Shown here: positions 41,140-50,866 of the stretch, in pieces
How the letters are laid out: the number at the start of each line of letters is the position of its first letter
Position numbering within the stretch: position 1 is the stretch's first letter
Source: Clostridiales bacterium
GTDB lineage: Bacteria > Bacillota > Clostridia > Christensenellales > Aristaeellaceae
NCBI GenBank assembly: GCA_015056365.1
Contig: SVGM01000005.1
Span: 96,469 to 160,468 of the forward strand
Direction: 5' to 3'
Length of the DNA: 64,000 bases
Made by a program: the position numbers and the translations under genes
Notes under the pieces: model-generated
What the model was told of the DNA's origin: nothing
Databases searched by the model: none
What the model saw: the letters and a program-made list of their open reading frames with translations, nothing else

Positions 41140-41185
41140 AAAAAGACCGCGCCACCATTTTTTTGAACCTGGCGCGGTTTTTTTG
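41140..41185. terminator. Bidirectional terminator between LUD and pepP genes
   Basis: The arms AAAAAGACCGCGCCA and TGGCGCGGTTTTTTT pair with one mismatch; A/T runs on both sides. It lies 25 bases after the LUD stop. Confidence 0.9.
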
Positions 41186-41210
41186 AAAAAAAGATTGTTT
41201 TGGTGCAAAA

Positions 41211-41822
41211 TCAATAGCCAAGCGGCTCCTCTACCCATACCACCGTCAGTTCCCGGCCCCGCGGCACGCGATCCACCACCAGCGTCAAGCGGCACATGCT
41301 GTTGGGACATTCCGCGCTGCAGCCTTCTCCATGCGCGCAGGCAGTATCCAGACCCAGTCTTGAGGCGTTGGGCGGGCAGGCTTCCCGTTTGATCCGGCTG
41401 ATGGCGGCGTCGAGGCCTCCGTTCACCAGCTTGTTCTGACTGATGATGAAATACAGCTTCCGGGGTCCGTCGCACACAGCGCCCACCCGGTTACCGGTAC
41501 CGTCGATCAGCACCAGCTTGCCATTCTGGGTCACAGCGTTGGCGGAAGTCAGGTACACATCGGCAGTACGGGCGCCGCGCATCATTTGCGCTGCTTCTTC
41601 CGGTTTGGCGCCCCAATGGGTGAAAATGGTGCAGCCTTTCTCCTGAAGGGCATCCAGGATCCCGATCTGCCGCACGGTCATGGAACCACCTGTGCCCACG
41701 GACTGCTCCGCGGCGATCTGACCAGCCAGATACTCCCTGGCCTGAGCCGCCGTCTCTGTCCGTACCACGTGAAAACCGTTCTTTTCCATGCATTCCAGTG
41801 TTTTCTGTGCCGCTGCGCTCAT
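41211..41822 (-). CDS. LUD domain (LutC-like) protein
   Basis: 203 residues from ATG 41822 (GGAGG 7 bases upstream). The LUD/DUF162 fold is shown by VGTGGSMTVRQIGILDAL and the FTHWG...AKPEEA region. The C-terminal CPPNASRLGLDTACAHGEGC and CPNSMCRL segments hold five or six Cys, typical of the clostridial branch. Relatives take part in lactate utilisation, but here no lutA/lutB gene is adjacent. Own promoter and terminator. Confidence 0.83.
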   Translation of the reverse strand: MSAAAQKTLECMEKNGFHVVRTETAAQAREYLAGQIAAEQSVGTGGSMTVRQIGILDALQEKGCTIFTHWGAKPEEAAQMMRGARTADVYLTSANAVTQNGKLVLIDGTGNRVGAVCDGPRKLYFIISQNKLVNGGLDAAISRIKREACPPNASRLGLDTACAHGEGCSAECPNSMCRLTLVVDRVPRGRELTVVWVEEPLGY

Positions 41823-41880
41823 GGGCATTCCTCCTGTCTTTGGTATCGCATCTTAGACTATGCTGCGTTTGATTGGGGCA

Positions 41881-41909
41881 AGTATAACACACCCAATCGC
41901 GTGATGCAA
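41881..41909 (-). promoter_or_regulatory. Promoter of the LUD gene
   Basis: On the minus strand TTGCAT (41904-41909) and TATACT (41881-41886) with a 17-base spacer, starting just after the stop of the Noc-like gene. Confidence 0.8.
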
Positions 41910-41912
41910 TTC

Positions 41913-42674
41913 CTATGAACGACGGTTGGTAAACAGCGGCATGGTAATGCGGACGTCCGCTGCCTTTTGGCCGATGTTCACCTGTATATCCGCTTCCACG
42001 CCGGCGTCCTGCATCTGCTCCACGATGCCCCGTACCGCATTGAGGTACAGGCGATAATCCCGCATCATGGGCCTGAGCCGCCGCATCCCGTTCATGGGAA
42101 TGGGCATCCGGCTGAGCACATCCTCCACCAGCGCTTCGGTCTGCTTGAAATCCAGCCGTTTTTCTGCCACGCGCTCCAATACTTTAAGCCGGCCCTGCTG
42201 CCCTGGGATCCGCAGCAGCGTCTCCGCCGTCCGTTCGCATATGCCGCTGCGACGTACAGCCTGCTGCACCTCATCGCCCAACGTGCTCAGACGCAGTTTG
42301 CGGCGAATGGTAGCCACGGATCGGCCTGTTCGCTGAGAAATCTCCTTTGCGCTCAACCCGTCCTCCTGCATCAGGCCGCGATAGGCTTCCGCTTCATCCA
42401 GAAAATGCAGCTTTCCGCGAACCAGTTGATCCAGCAGGTCTGAAATGCGGTTGTCCAGCTGATCCTGAGGACAAATCACCGCATCCACGCAGCACCTTCC
42501 CTCCATGCGCAGCCGGCTTAGCTTCTCGCCACCTGCCAACAGCCGATACCTGCCGTCGCTCATGATATGCAGAAGCACGGAGCCATCCAGCGTCTCCCTG
42601 CTGCATTCAAAGCCTTCCGGCTCAACAATTTCCTCGATGGGCACCCAACACACCTGATTCACCGGCGCCTGCAT
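41913..42674 (-). CDS. ParB/Noc-like protein with degenerate CTP-binding motifs
   Basis: Start at ATG 42674 (GGGGG 7 bases upstream), 253 residues. The central helix-turn-helix (GLSAKEISQRTGRSVATIRRKL, then GICERTAETLLRI) and following helices (LDFKQTEALVEDVLSR) match the ParB/Noc DNA-binding core. The N-terminal domain is short and altered: the usual GERRxRA box reads SDGRYRLLAGGEK, the ENLQR box reads DQLVRGK, and the QPR box is not seen. It sits after rsmG, as noc does in Bacillus, but no parA/parB pair follows. Likely a nucleoid-occlusion-type DNA-binding protein that may not use CTP. Confidence 0.75.
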   Translation of the reverse strand: MQAPVNQVCWVPIEEIVEPEGFECSRETLDGSVLLHIMSDGRYRLLAGGEKLSRLRMEGRCCVDAVICPQDQLDNRISDLLDQLVRGKLHFLDEAEAYRGLMQEDGLSAKEISQRTGRSVATIRRKLRLSTLGDEVQQAVRRSGICERTAETLLRIPGQQGRLKVLERVAEKRLDFKQTEALVEDVLSRMPIPMNGMRRLRPMMRDYRLYLNAVRGIVEQMQDAGVEADIQVNIGQKAADVRITMPLFTNRRS

Positions 42675-42861
42675 GCCAACGCCCCCTTGATGGTATTGAA
42701 CGCGTCCGCAGGCTGTGCATGCCCTCCCCCTTGACACGCACAGCCCGGCGGGCGCGTTCTGGGAGAGGATTTCCATGCGGAGCACGGGTTTTCCTTCAAG
42801 CGGTGCAAGGGTTTCGTTCCCCACAAAGCGACAGACGCGCCTGTCGCACCGGCGCGTCTGC

Positions 42862-43623
42862 TTAGGATTTTGATTTGTTTTTGTCGAATCCGCCCAGTGG
42901 CTCCCTGCCGGGAGTGCCAGCTTTGCGGGGATACTGTCGAACGGTTTTTTGCTCCTTGGCACAGCGTACCACGCAATGGGCCCAGTCAGGCTGGGTCGGC
43001 AGAAGGACTGGAATATGCTCCAGCTTCCCTCCGCCAAGGAGTTTGGCTGCCTTCTCCCCGGCCTGCCATTCGTCCGAGGCGGCAGGGCCCTTGTAGCACA
43101 GCATTTCACCGCCCACGCGAACCATAGGCAGCAACAATTCGCAAAGCACCGGAAGGGGTGCTACCGCCCTGGCCAGCGCACGGTCATACTGCTCCCTCAA
43201 TTGGGGATTCCGTCCCGCATCCTCTGCTCTGGCATGATGCAGCTTCACGTTCTCAAGCCCAAGTTCCTCCACCACCGCAGCCAAAAAGGTCAGTCGTTTC
43301 TGGAGGGAATCCAGCAGCATCACCTGCAGATCGGGACGAGCGATGGCCAGCGGCAGACCAGGAAACCCGGCGCCTGTGCCTACGTCGATCACGGAGGCGC
43401 CTTGAGGAAACATTTCCTCATTCACAAGCGGCGCCAGCGAATCCAGATACAGCCGGTCGATGGCGCTATCGAAATCCGTATCTCCAGTCAGATTCATGTG
43501 TTCGTTCCACTGGCTCAGCAGCGTATGATACCGTGCCAGCCTTGCAGGCGCGGCGGCGTCATACGTAAACCCCAGCCTATCCATTTCCGTCTTCAGGCGC
43601 TGTGCCCATTCTCTTTCGTTCAC
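42862..43623 (-). CDS. rsmG: 16S rRNA (guanine527-N7)-methyltransferase RsmG
   Basis: Start taken at GTG 43623, which overlaps the ydcF stop (GTGA); 253 residues. SAM motif VIDVGTGAGFPGLPLAI, then LLDSLQKRLTFL and DRALARAVAPLPVL, all characteristic of RsmG/GidB. It methylates G527 of 16S rRNA. In the operon radC-ydcF-rsmG-noc-like. A 10-bp hairpin (42832-42860) abuts its stop codon but lacks a T-run. An ATG at 43665 would give a 14-residue extension overlapping ydcF. Confidence 0.93.
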   Translation of the reverse strand: MNEREWAQRLKTEMDRLGFTYDAAAPARLARYHTLLSQWNEHMNLTGDTDFDSAIDRLYLDSLAPLVNEEMFPQGASVIDVGTGAGFPGLPLAIARPDLQVMLLDSLQKRLTFLAAVVEELGLENVKLHHARAEDAGRNPQLREQYDRALARAVAPLPVLCELLLPMVRVGGEMLCYKGPAASDEWQAGEKAAKLLGGGKLEHIPVLLPTQPDWAHCVVRCAKEQKTVRQYPRKAGTPGREPLGGFDKNKSKS

Positions 43624-44255
43624 AGCGGCAACCCCAGGTACTTCACGCCCCAATATTTCACCCATGCCAATGCCTCTCGCATATGATTTTTCAGCCAGAA
43701 GTTAATGCCCGGCTTGCAAAGACTGCCTGCACCCTGGGGTTCCATCCCCATGTCCCGCATCAGCTGCATGGCGCGGGGCAGATGATAGTCGCTGGTCACC
43801 ACCACCGGGCTCTTACAGCCCAACTGCTCCAGAATCGTCCAGGCGTTGCGCAGATTCTCCCGTGTGTCCATGCTCTCCGGATCGCTGATGACGTGCTGCG
43901 CAGGAACGCCCTCGCTGATGAGCACCTGGCGCATGATATCGCCCTCCGGCGCAGGCTCGTCGCTGCCTTGTCCGCCAGTAACCACAATATAGCAGGGAGC
44001 CTGGTCGTATACCTCCCTGGCACGATCCAGCCGCCAACGTAGCTGCACCGATGGCTCTCCGCTAGGCTGCACCTGCGCCCCCAACACGATGATGCTGTCA
44101 TACGCAGCAGGCTCCGGAACGCTGATCTCCTGCACATACACCCATGCAATCAGTCCAGCATACACCACAACTCCGATTACCAAAAGCCACAGCATGATTC
44201 GAAAACCCTTTCTCAGTGCGCTCTGATGAACGCTCCGTCCATTTCGCTGTTTCAT
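43620..44255 (-). CDS. YdcF/DUF218 family membrane protein
   Basis: 211 residues from ATG 44255 (GGAGG 4 bases upstream); ATG 44276, overlapping the radC stop, is the alternative. One N-terminal membrane helix (about 20-42) is followed by the DUF218 domain: YDSIIVLGAQV, VVTGGQGSDEPAPEG, ESMDTRENLRNAW and VTSDYHLPRAM. Relatives include SanA and YdcF, linked to envelope integrity or binding of SAM-like ligands; exact function unknown. Middle gene of the radC-rsmG operon. Confidence 0.87.
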   Translation of the reverse strand: MKQRNGRSVHQSALRKGFRIMLWLLVIGVVVYAGLIAWVYVQEISVPEPAAYDSIIVLGAQVQPSGEPSVQLRWRLDRAREVYDQAPCYIVVTGGQGSDEPAPEGDIMRQVLISEGVPAQHVISDPESMDTRENLRNAWTILEQLGCKSPVVVTSDYHLPRAMQLMRDMGMEPQGAGSLCKPGINFWLKNHMREALAWVKYWGVKYLGLPL

Positions 44256-44272
44256 AGTTCCTCCGGTTCTGC

Positions 44273-45055
44273 TCATTTCTTGCCTGCCAGCTTCCGGCTG
44301 ATGAGAATCTCCCCGGCAGAGTTGGCGGCTCTGTTTCTCTCAATGGCATATCCGCTGGTTTGCGTCTGGATCAATCCCTCGTCATTCATGCTCATTGCTG
44401 CGCCGCCTGCTACGATGATATGATCAATCAGGCGGATCTCCAGCATATTCAGCATACTGATCAGGTTAGCGGTGGTTTCCATATCCGCAGCGGAAGGAAT
44501 CACCGTTCCGCCGGGATGATTGTGGCACAGGATGACTGAATGGGCATTGTAGCGCAGCGCTGTCTCCGCCACGATGCGCGGATAGGTCTTCACCTCGCCG
44601 ATCGATCCACGAGCGATCAATGCATCTGCCAGCACTTCCATCTGTCCATTGAGGCAAACCACATAGAAATGCTCTTCCCTGCACCCTTTCAAAAGCCGTA
44701 TACAGTGCCGTTCCATGTCCCCGCGATTGCGAAGCACCGGCATTTCCATCTCGCGGCTCTCCTCATACTTGGCCGCCACCGCTGCAAAGAGCGAAATCAG
44801 CACCGCAGCATATTCACCAATGCCCTCCACCTGCTGCAGCTCTTCCACGGAAGCGTCCAACGTATTGTGCAGCGAGCCGAAGCGCTTGAGCAGCTGATGC
44901 GCCAGCGGATTCACATTGCATCTGGGAATGGCGTAGCTGAGGATCAGCTCCAGGGTTTCGTGGGGAGCAAAGCCATCCAGACCATTGGCGCAGAATCTGT
45001 CCCGCAAGCGTTTGCGGTGTCCCGCATGGTCATGCTGAACCTTGTGTTCGCTCAT
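44273..45055 (-). CDS. radC: RadC family protein (JAB/MPN domain)
   Basis: A 260-residue protein. The N-terminal helix-hairpin-helix part (LHNTLDASVEELQQVEGIGE) precedes the JAB domain. The metal motif reads ILCHNHPGG...SAAD, with Gly for the usual Ser (HNHPSG). Despite its name the family has no proven DNA repair role. GGAGGGGAG precedes the ATG. First gene of the radC-ydcF-rsmG-noc-like operon. Confidence 0.92.
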   Translation of the reverse strand: MSEHKVQHDHAGHRKRLRDRFCANGLDGFAPHETLELILSYAIPRCNVNPLAHQLLKRFGSLHNTLDASVEELQQVEGIGEYAAVLISLFAAVAAKYEESREMEMPVLRNRGDMERHCIRLLKGCREEHFYVVCLNGQMEVLADALIARGSIGEVKTYPRIVAETALRYNAHSVILCHNHPGGTVIPSAADMETTANLISMLNMLEIRLIDHIIVAGGAAMSMNDEGLIQTQTSGYAIERNRAANSAGEILISRKLAGKK

Positions 45056-45084
45056 GGCTCTCCCCTCCCGCCTGATGATGCCTT

Positions 45085-45113
45085 AGTATACCATAAAGCG
45101 TGCTTTTCGACAA
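45085..45113 (-). promoter_or_regulatory. Promoter of the radC operon
   Basis: On the minus strand TTGTCG (45108-45113) and TG-extended TATACT (45085-45090) with a 17-base spacer. Confidence 0.75.
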
Positions 45114-45147
45114 ATCCCGGCTGCTGCCACGCCTGCTGGTTTTTCCC

Positions 45148-45176
45148 TTGTGCTTCCCTGACAAATGGTGTATGAT
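45148..45176 (+). promoter_or_regulatory. Promoter of the pyridoxamine kinase gene
   Basis: TTGTGC (45148-45153) and TATGAT (45171-45176) with a 17-base spacer, 40 bases before the ATG. Confidence 0.65.
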
Positions 45177-45215
45177 GAGACACGTTGAGATCATTGCCTG
45201 AAGGAGGGAAGCCCC

Positions 45216-46058
45216 ATGCAAAAGAGGGCCATTGCGGTTCACGACATTTCCTGTGTGGGACGCTGTTCCCTGACGGTGGCGCTGCCGGTGCTTTCTGCTG
45301 CGGGGGTGGAGACCTCCATTGTGCCTACGGCGCTTCTGAGTACCCACACCGGTGAATTCACCGGATATACCCATCTGGATCTGAGCGACCAGCTTCTGCC
45401 CATTGCCGACCATCTGTCCACGCTGAACCGCCCCTTTGATGCGTTCTACAGTGGTTATCTGGCTTCCGGCGCGCAGGTGGAACTGGTGCTGGGGATGATG
45501 GATCGGCTGTGCACTCAGGAAACGCTAGTCTTTGTTGATCCCGCCTTTGGCGATCACGGACGGATGTATTCGCTGATGGACGACAGCATCCCTGCGCAAA
45601 TGCGCAGGCTGTGCAGCCGTGCCAATACCATTGTGCCCAATTTGACCGAAGCATGCTACCTGCTTCAAGAGCCCTATCCTGCAGACGGCTACACCGAAGC
45701 ATTCGTTGCCGACCTGTGCAACCGGCTGCTGGCGCTGGGGCCGCAAAACGTAGTGATTACCGATATTGCTTTTTCTCCCCGGCAGACCGGCGTAGCCATT
45801 CAAAGCCGGACGATAACAGAGCCTGTATTCCAGTTCCGTCCCCGCTTTGAGGGCGTATTCCACGGCACGGGTGACGTATTTGCTTCCTTTCTGCTGGCTG
45901 GGCTGATGAACGGCTCCGCCATCGAAAATGCAACTGCGCTTGCTCTTGACCTGACCCACGAAGCCATCGCTATCACTCTGGAAGGCGGCCAGCCACTGCG
46001 CTACGGCGTACAGTTTGAGCGGGTTCTGCCACAGCTGTGGCAGCGGCTGCAAAATTGA
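45216..46058 (+). CDS. pdxY: Pyridoxamine/pyridoxal kinase (PfkB/ribokinase fold)
   Basis: A 280-residue protein. N-terminal AVHDISCVGRCSLTVALPVL and PTALLSTHTGEF are the substrate-binding motifs of pyridoxal kinases. The catalytic motif FHGTGDVFASFLLAG carries the base Asp, and VPNLTEACYLL contributes to ATP binding. It phosphorylates B6 vitamers to pyridoxal or pyridoxamine 5'-phosphate. GGAGGG lies upstream of the ATG. Single gene, divergent from the radC operon. PdxY versus PdxK cannot be separated by eye. Confidence 0.92.
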   Translation: MQKRAIAVHDISCVGRCSLTVALPVLSAAGVETSIVPTALLSTHTGEFTGYTHLDLSDQLLPIADHLSTLNRPFDAFYSGYLASGAQVELVLGMMDRLCTQETLVFVDPAFGDHGRMYSLMDDSIPAQMRRLCSRANTIVPNLTEACYLLQEPYPADGYTEAFVADLCNRLLALGPQNVVITDIAFSPRQTGVAIQSRTITEPVFQFRPRFEGVFHGTGDVFASFLLAGLMNGSAIENATALALDLTHEAIAITLEGGQPLRYGVQFERVLPQLWQRLQN

Positions 46059-46089
46059 GCGACGGTTCCCATACCAGTCATCCAACATA

Positions 46090-46128
46090 CAAAATGCCAA
46101 GGTACTTACGAAGTATCTTGGCATTTTG
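46090..46128 (+). terminator. Terminator of the pyridoxamine kinase gene
   Basis: An 18-bp stem CAAAATGCCAAGGTACTT with a complementary arm (one G-T pair) and three-base ACG loop, ending in ATTTTGCTTT; A/T symmetry could make it bidirectional. Confidence 0.85.
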
Positions 46129-46268
46129 CTTTGGGCAGACTGATTCGTTCATCGTCTCTGATGTTGTTTTGATGATCGATTCCTGGTATTTCTCCTCTTA
46201 TTTTTTTGAAGCATAGTTTGCCGTCCACCCCGAAAAACTATGCGCAAATCCGTATGGGAGGTTTCAAA

Positions 46269-47408
46269 ATGCTTTTGATTCAAAACGGGCTTTTATTCAC
46301 GATGGAAACAAACGAACCACTCCTGGGCGATCTGCTGTGTGACAACGGCAAGATCCTTCAGATATCAAACAGCATCACGCCCACGCAGGAGATGCAAGTA
46401 ATCGACGCTTCCGGCATGCGCGTATATCCGGGTTTTATTGACGCTCACAGCCACATCGGCATATCGGAGGAAAAGAAAAGCGGCCAGGGAGCCGCAACCA
46501 ATGAGGGAACCAATCCCATCACACCGTGCATGCGTGCCATAGATGCCGTCAATCCCATGGACAGCGCCTTACACAACGCTCTGGCCACAGGCATCACCAG
46601 TGTAATGGTCGGCCCCGGCAGTGCAAATCCCATCGGAGGTCAGTTTGCCTTCATCAAGACCTATGGCCGCCGTATCGACGACATGGTCGTATTGGCGCCG
46701 TCGGCCATTAAACTGGCCTTCGGTGAAAACCCTATGACCAACTATGGCCCCAACGGAAACATGCCTTCCACCCGTATGGGCATCGCCTCGCTGATCCGGG
46801 AGGCGTTGACTGAGGCACAGCAGTACTTCGAATCTGGCAGTTCGGGACAGTTCGGCATGGAATGCTACCGGGATCTTTTTGACAGGAAGATCCCCCTCAA
46901 GGCCCATGTTCATCGCACTGACGATATCTTCACCGCCATGCGCATTGCTAAAGAATTCCAGTTGGATCTGACCCTGGATCATTGCACGGAGGGACACCTC
47001 ATTGCGGACGCTATTGCCCAAAGCGGCTATCCCGCCATTGTCGGTCCTTCTCTGGCGTCCCGGAGCAAAGACGAAGTGAGCCAGTCGGACTTCAAGACTC
47101 CCGGCATACTTCAGAAGGCCGGGGTAACGGTGGCGCTGACCACGGATCATCCCGTTTCCCGCATTCAATATCTGCCTCTCTGCGCCGGGCTGGCTGTCAA
47201 GGAAGGCATGGACGAATGGGGGGCATTGCGGGCGATCACCATCGACGCTGCACGCATATGCCGCGTGGATCATCGCGTAGGCAGCCTGAAAGAGGGAAAG
47301 GACGCAGATATCGTTCTCTACAGAGGAAATCCGCTGGAGATCGCCTCCTCGGTGTGGCTGACTATCATCAACGGCGAGGTTGTCTGGCGTTCGGAGGAAA
47401 ATCAATGA
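46269..47408 (+). CDS. Amidohydrolase family protein (imidazolonepropionase-related)
   Basis: Start at ATG 46269 (GGGAGG 7 bases upstream), 379 residues. The amidohydrolase metal motif is PGFIDAHSHIGI (HxH). Later ligands are LKAHVHRTDD, LDHCTEG and TTDHP, and the closing KEGKDADIVLYRGNP is typical of the superfamily beta-sandwich. Family knowledge: hydrolysis of cyclic amide or imine bonds. It overlaps the next gene (ATGA), a FAD/Rieske oxidoreductase. Substrate unknown. Confidence 0.87.
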   Translation: MLLIQNGLLFTMETNEPLLGDLLCDNGKILQISNSITPTQEMQVIDASGMRVYPGFIDAHSHIGISEEKKSGQGAATNEGTNPITPCMRAIDAVNPMDSALHNALATGITSVMVGPGSANPIGGQFAFIKTYGRRIDDMVVLAPSAIKLAFGENPMTNYGPNGNMPSTRMGIASLIREALTEAQQYFESGSSGQFGMECYRDLFDRKIPLKAHVHRTDDIFTAMRIAKEFQLDLTLDHCTEGHLIADAIAQSGYPAIVGPSLASRSKDEVSQSDFKTPGILQKAGVTVALTTDHPVSRIQYLPLCAGLAVKEGMDEWGALRAITIDAARICRVDHRVGSLKEGKDADIVLYRGNPLEIASSVWLTIINGEVVWRSEENQ

Positions 47409-48715
47409 TTCCAGTACATTCCCTATGGCCTGATACTGTACAGCTACCGTCTTTCGAGCCGCTCCGCTCTGATATCAAGACAGACATTCTGATTATCGGC
47501 GGTGGCCTTGCGGGTATCCTGTGTGCTTTTATGCTGCAAAATGCCGGTGTAGCGTATGCACTGGTGGAAGAACGCAAGATATGCAGCGGCGTCACCAAAA
47601 ACACCACAGCCAAAATCACCGTACAGCACGGCTTGTTCTGTGACCAAATGCTGAGGACCTTGGGTGCTGAAAAAACACAGATGTATCTCAAGGCTAATCA
47701 GCAGGCGCTGGATACCTATCGGCAACTCTGTGCCGGAATCGACTGCGATTTTGAAGCAGCCGGCAATGCCGTCTATTCACTGAACAGCTATAGCCGGCTT
47801 GATCGTGAGCTTTCTGCGCTTCATCGTCTGGGCGTCCCTGCCGTAATGATGGAACTCCTGCCGCTGCCGATGCGCACCTTTGGCGCTGTCTCTGTACCCA
47901 ACCAGGCGCAGTTCAACCCTCTCAAATTCATCGCCGCCATTGCAAAGGAGCTGCACATCTACGAGCACACCCCTGTGCTGGAGCTTGCACCCGGCCGTGC
48001 CCGTACTGCCCATGGTGTGATCCATGCGGATTGCATCATCGTCGCCACGCACTTCCCCATGCTGAATAAGCACGGCAGTTATTTCCTGAAGCTGTACCAG
48101 CACCGCTCCTATGTACTGGCACTCAAAAACGCATCAAACGTACAGGATATGTATGTGGACGAAGCAGATAAGGGGCTTTCCTTTCGCAGCTACGGTGATC
48201 TGCTTCTGTTGGGCGGCGGCAGTCACCGTACTGGAAAAAAAGGCGGCGGCTGGAAGGAACTTCATGATTTTGCACGGCTTCACTATTCGGAAGCGCAGGT
48301 TGTCTGCCAATGGGCAACGCAGGACTGTATGACATTGGACAGTGTTCCCTATATCGGCCAGTATGCCAAGCACACACCAGGGTTGTATGTGTTCACCGGT
48401 TTTAACAAATGGGGAATGACCAATGCCATGGCAGGCGCCATCCTGCTGCGGGATTTGCTTCTAGGAAAGCAGCCGGACTGGGCCTCCGTATTCTCACCCT
48501 CCCGGTCCATGCTGCATCCACAGCTGGCAATCAATGCTGCAGAATCCTCGCTTGGGCTGCTGACACCCACCGTTCCTCGCTGTCCGCACATGGGCTGCGC
48601 GCTCAAGTACAATCCGCAGGAACACTCGTGGGATTGCCCCTGCCACGGCTCCCGATTTACAAATGCAGGCAAGCGAATCAACAACCCCGCCACAGGCGAT
48701 ATGAAGGAGAAATGA
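47405..48715 (+). CDS. FAD-dependent oxidoreductase with C-terminal Rieske domain
   Basis: 436 residues from ATG 47405, which overlaps the amidohydrolase stop and has GGAGG 7 bases upstream. An N-terminal FAD motif [19 protein letters not shown], a DAO-type body ([18 protein letters not shown], then [15 protein letters not shown]) and a complete Rieske [2Fe-2S] motif at the end: CPHMGC...CPCHGSRF. The four ligands (two Cys, two His) are all present. Such DAO-Rieske fusions occur widely in bacteria; the substrate is unknown. Central gene of a three-gene operon. Confidence 0.9.
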   Translation: MIPVHSLWPDTVQLPSFEPLRSDIKTDILIIGGGLAGILCAFMLQNAGVAYALVEERKICSGVTKNTTAKITVQHGLFCDQMLRTLGAEKTQMYLKANQQALDTYRQLCAGIDCDFEAAGNAVYSLNSYSRLDRELSALHRLGVPAVMMELLPLPMRTFGAVSVPNQAQFNPLKFIAAIAKELHIYEHTPVLELAPGRARTAHGVIHADCIIVATHFPMLNKHGSYFLKLYQHRSYVLALKNASNVQDMYVDEADKGLSFRSYGDLLLLGGGSHRTGKKGGGWKELHDFARLHYSEAQVVCQWATQDCMTLDSVPYIGQYAKHTPGLYVFTGFNKWGMTNAMAGAILLRDLLLGKQPDWASVFSPSRSMLHPQLAINAAESSLGLLTPTVPRCPHMGCALKYNPQEHSWDCPCHGSRFTNAGKRINNPATGDMKEK

Positions 48716-48716
48716 T

Positions 48717-50705
48717 ATGAGCAACCGGCTTCAGCACGAATCCAGCCCCTACCTTCGCCAGCATGCTGAAAACCCCGTGGATTGGTATCCGTGGGGCGAG
48801 GAGGCCTTCACACGTGCCCGTGAAGAAGACAAGCCCGTCTTTCTCAGCATTGGCTACAGTACCTGCCACTGGTGCCATGTCATGGCACATGAGAGTTTTG
48901 AGGACCTGGAAGTTGCGCGCATTCTGAATCAATACTTCATTTCCATCAAACTCGATAAAGAGGAACGCCCTGACGTGGACAGCGTTTATATGCGCGTCTG
49001 TCAGGCCTTTACCGGCAGCGGCGGCTGGCCAACCTCTATTTTCATGACGCCGGAGAAAATGCCCTTCTTCGCCGGCACTTATCTCCCAAAGAAGCGAAAG
49101 CACGGCATGATCGGCTTTATCGAACTGCTGACCACCATCCATGATCTGTGGTACAACGACCGCGAATCGCTTCTTGAACAGGCTGACAGAATCATCGCCC
49201 ATCTGTCTGAAACTGCGTTGCCTTCGACGGCAGACAAAACTGATTTGATCAAAAAAGCGGTGTCTCAGTATGAACAAACCTATGATCCTGTGCACGGCGG
49301 CTTCGGTTCTGCGCCCAAGTTTCCCACACCGCATAACCTGATGTTTCTCCTGGAGCATTACAAACGCACCGGCAATGCCAACTGTCTCGACATGACCCGG
49401 CACACGCTTATGCAAATGTACCGGGGCGGGCTGTTCGACCACGTAGGCGGCGGCTTCAGTCGCTATTCCACAGACCCGCGATTTCTCGTCCCCCACTTTG
49501 AAAAGATGCTGTACGACAACGCGCTGTTGATCATGACCTACAGCCGGGCACACACCATCGTCGACGACCCGGCGCAAGCCGCGCTCTTTCTGCAGATAGC
49601 AGAACAAACGGCAGCGTACATTCTGCGAGAAATGGCCTCCCCCGAAGGTGGCTTTTACAGCGCACAGGATGCGGACAGCGAAAATGAAGAGGGCAAGTTC
49701 TATGTCTTTACACCAAAAGAGATCGAAGAAATCCTGCCACCGAAGGACTTTGCTGCTTTCTGCCAACACTACAACGTCAATCAAAAAGGAAATTTCGAAG
49801 GAAAGAACATCCTCAATCTGTTGAACAGCGATCCTTATGATGGCCGCTTTGCTAAACTTTTAAATTTGCTGTACGCCTACCGCCAGAAACGGTATTCACT
49901 CCATCTGGACGACAAGATTCTCACATCATGGAACGCCCTGATGATTGCGGCGATGTGCGAACTGTACTTGGCAAGCGGCAAGCAGCAATACCTCGATGCA
50001 GCAAGAGAGGCAAACCGCTGTATCAATCAGAAGCTCCGCCAAGGCGACGTCCTGTATACCAGCTATGCTTCGGGCAAACGCGGCGCGATGGCCTTCCTGG
50101 ATGATTATGCAGCCTGCTGTTTCGCGCAGCTGGCATTGTATCGTGCAACGCTGGAGCAACCTTTTTTGGACGATGCCCAGATGTATTGCCGCATTGCCAA
50201 CCAGCGCTTTACTACCGCCGAAAGCGCTGGTTATTTCTTCTCAGGTCATGGAAACGAACCGCTGATTCTCAAGATCAAAGAAACCTATGACGGTGCAATA
50301 CCCAGCGGCAATTCCCTTATGGCCTGGAATCTTGTCAGGCTCTGGCAGCTGATAGGTGATGATGCGTATCATACACAAGTACAGCGGCAGCTTGCGTTTA
50401 TGGCGTCCGAAGCAGCCGCCCATCCCATGGGATATGGGATGTTTTTGCTGGCCCTTCAGGAGTTTCAGGATCCCCCTGCGAAGGTGATCATTGTTAGCGA
50501 AGAACCTGCGCAGGCCATGGATCTGATCAGGCAATTTCCACCGGATACGCTGCTCCGCTGTCAGGCTCCTTCGGGGCAATACGCACTTAAGAATGGTAAG
50601 ACGACCTATTACATGTGTTCCGGCCATCAATGTCAGCCGCCTGTGAATGACTTACAGGCGATTCTTGCTCCGGCCTCCAGCCCATTACTCTTCCCCCATC
50701 CTTAA
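48717..50705 (+). CDS. DUF255 thioredoxin-fold protein (YyaL/spermatogenesis-associated 20-like)
   Basis: A 662-residue protein. The N-terminal DUF255 thioredoxin-like domain is shown by [21 protein letters not shown] and the [16 protein letters not shown] motif (CHWC, about residues 50-53). The C-terminal part is an (alpha/alpha)6 glycosidase-like barrel ([27 protein letters not shown]). Family role is unproven. The start lies one base after the FAD/Rieske stop, with AAGGAG 7 bases upstream, so it is co-transcribed. Confidence 0.92.
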   Translation: MSNRLQHESSPYLRQHAENPVDWYPWGEEAFTRAREEDKPVFLSIGYSTCHWCHVMAHESFEDLEVARILNQYFISIKLDKEERPDVDSVYMRVCQAFTGSGGWPTSIFMTPEKMPFFAGTYLPKKRKHGMIGFIELLTTIHDLWYNDRESLLEQADRIIAHLSETALPSTADKTDLIKKAVSQYEQTYDPVHGGFGSAPKFPTPHNLMFLLEHYKRTGNANCLDMTRHTLMQMYRGGLFDHVGGGFSRYSTDPRFLVPHFEKMLYDNALLIMTYSRAHTIVDDPAQAALFLQIAEQTAAYILREMASPEGGFYSAQDADSENEEGKFYVFTPKEIEEILPPKDFAAFCQHYNVNQKGNFEGKNILNLLNSDPYDGRFAKLLNLLYAYRQKRYSLHLDDKILTSWNALMIAAMCELYLASGKQQYLDAAREANRCINQKLRQGDVLYTSYASGKRGAMAFLDDYAACCFAQLALYRATLEQPFLDDAQMYCRIANQRFTTAESAGYFFSGHGNEPLILKIKETYDGAIPSGNSLMAWNLVRLWQLIGDDAYHTQVQRQLAFMASEAAAHPMGYGMFLLALQEFQDPPAKVIIVSEEPAQAMDLIRQFPPDTLLRCQAPSGQYALKNGKTTYYMCSGHQCQPPVNDLQAILAPASSPLLFPHP

Positions 50706-50805
50706 ACAGAACAAAACAAGCCGTTCGCCAGTTTTACACTAGCGAAGGTCTTCACGATGGAATGCATTAGATATAAAGCAAGCCAAAAACAGAAGCATTG
50801 CATCA

Positions 50806-50842
50806 GAAAACCCAAGGCTCATCAAGGTGCCTTGGGTTTTCT
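50806..50842. terminator. Bidirectional terminator between DUF255 and pepV operons
   Basis: A 13-bp perfect stem AGAAAACCCAAGG / CCTTGGGTTTTCT with a 12-base loop, between convergent operons. Confidence 0.85.
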
Positions 50843-50866
50843 GCTATACAAATACTACAGGGGCAT

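Noticed and set aside
41913..43109. Longer 398-residue version of the Noc-like protein
   Set aside because: The extra N-terminus reads antibody-like nonsense antiparallel to domains and overlaps the rsmG coding region in another frame; ATG 42674 has the ribosome binding site and starts at the ParB-like domain.
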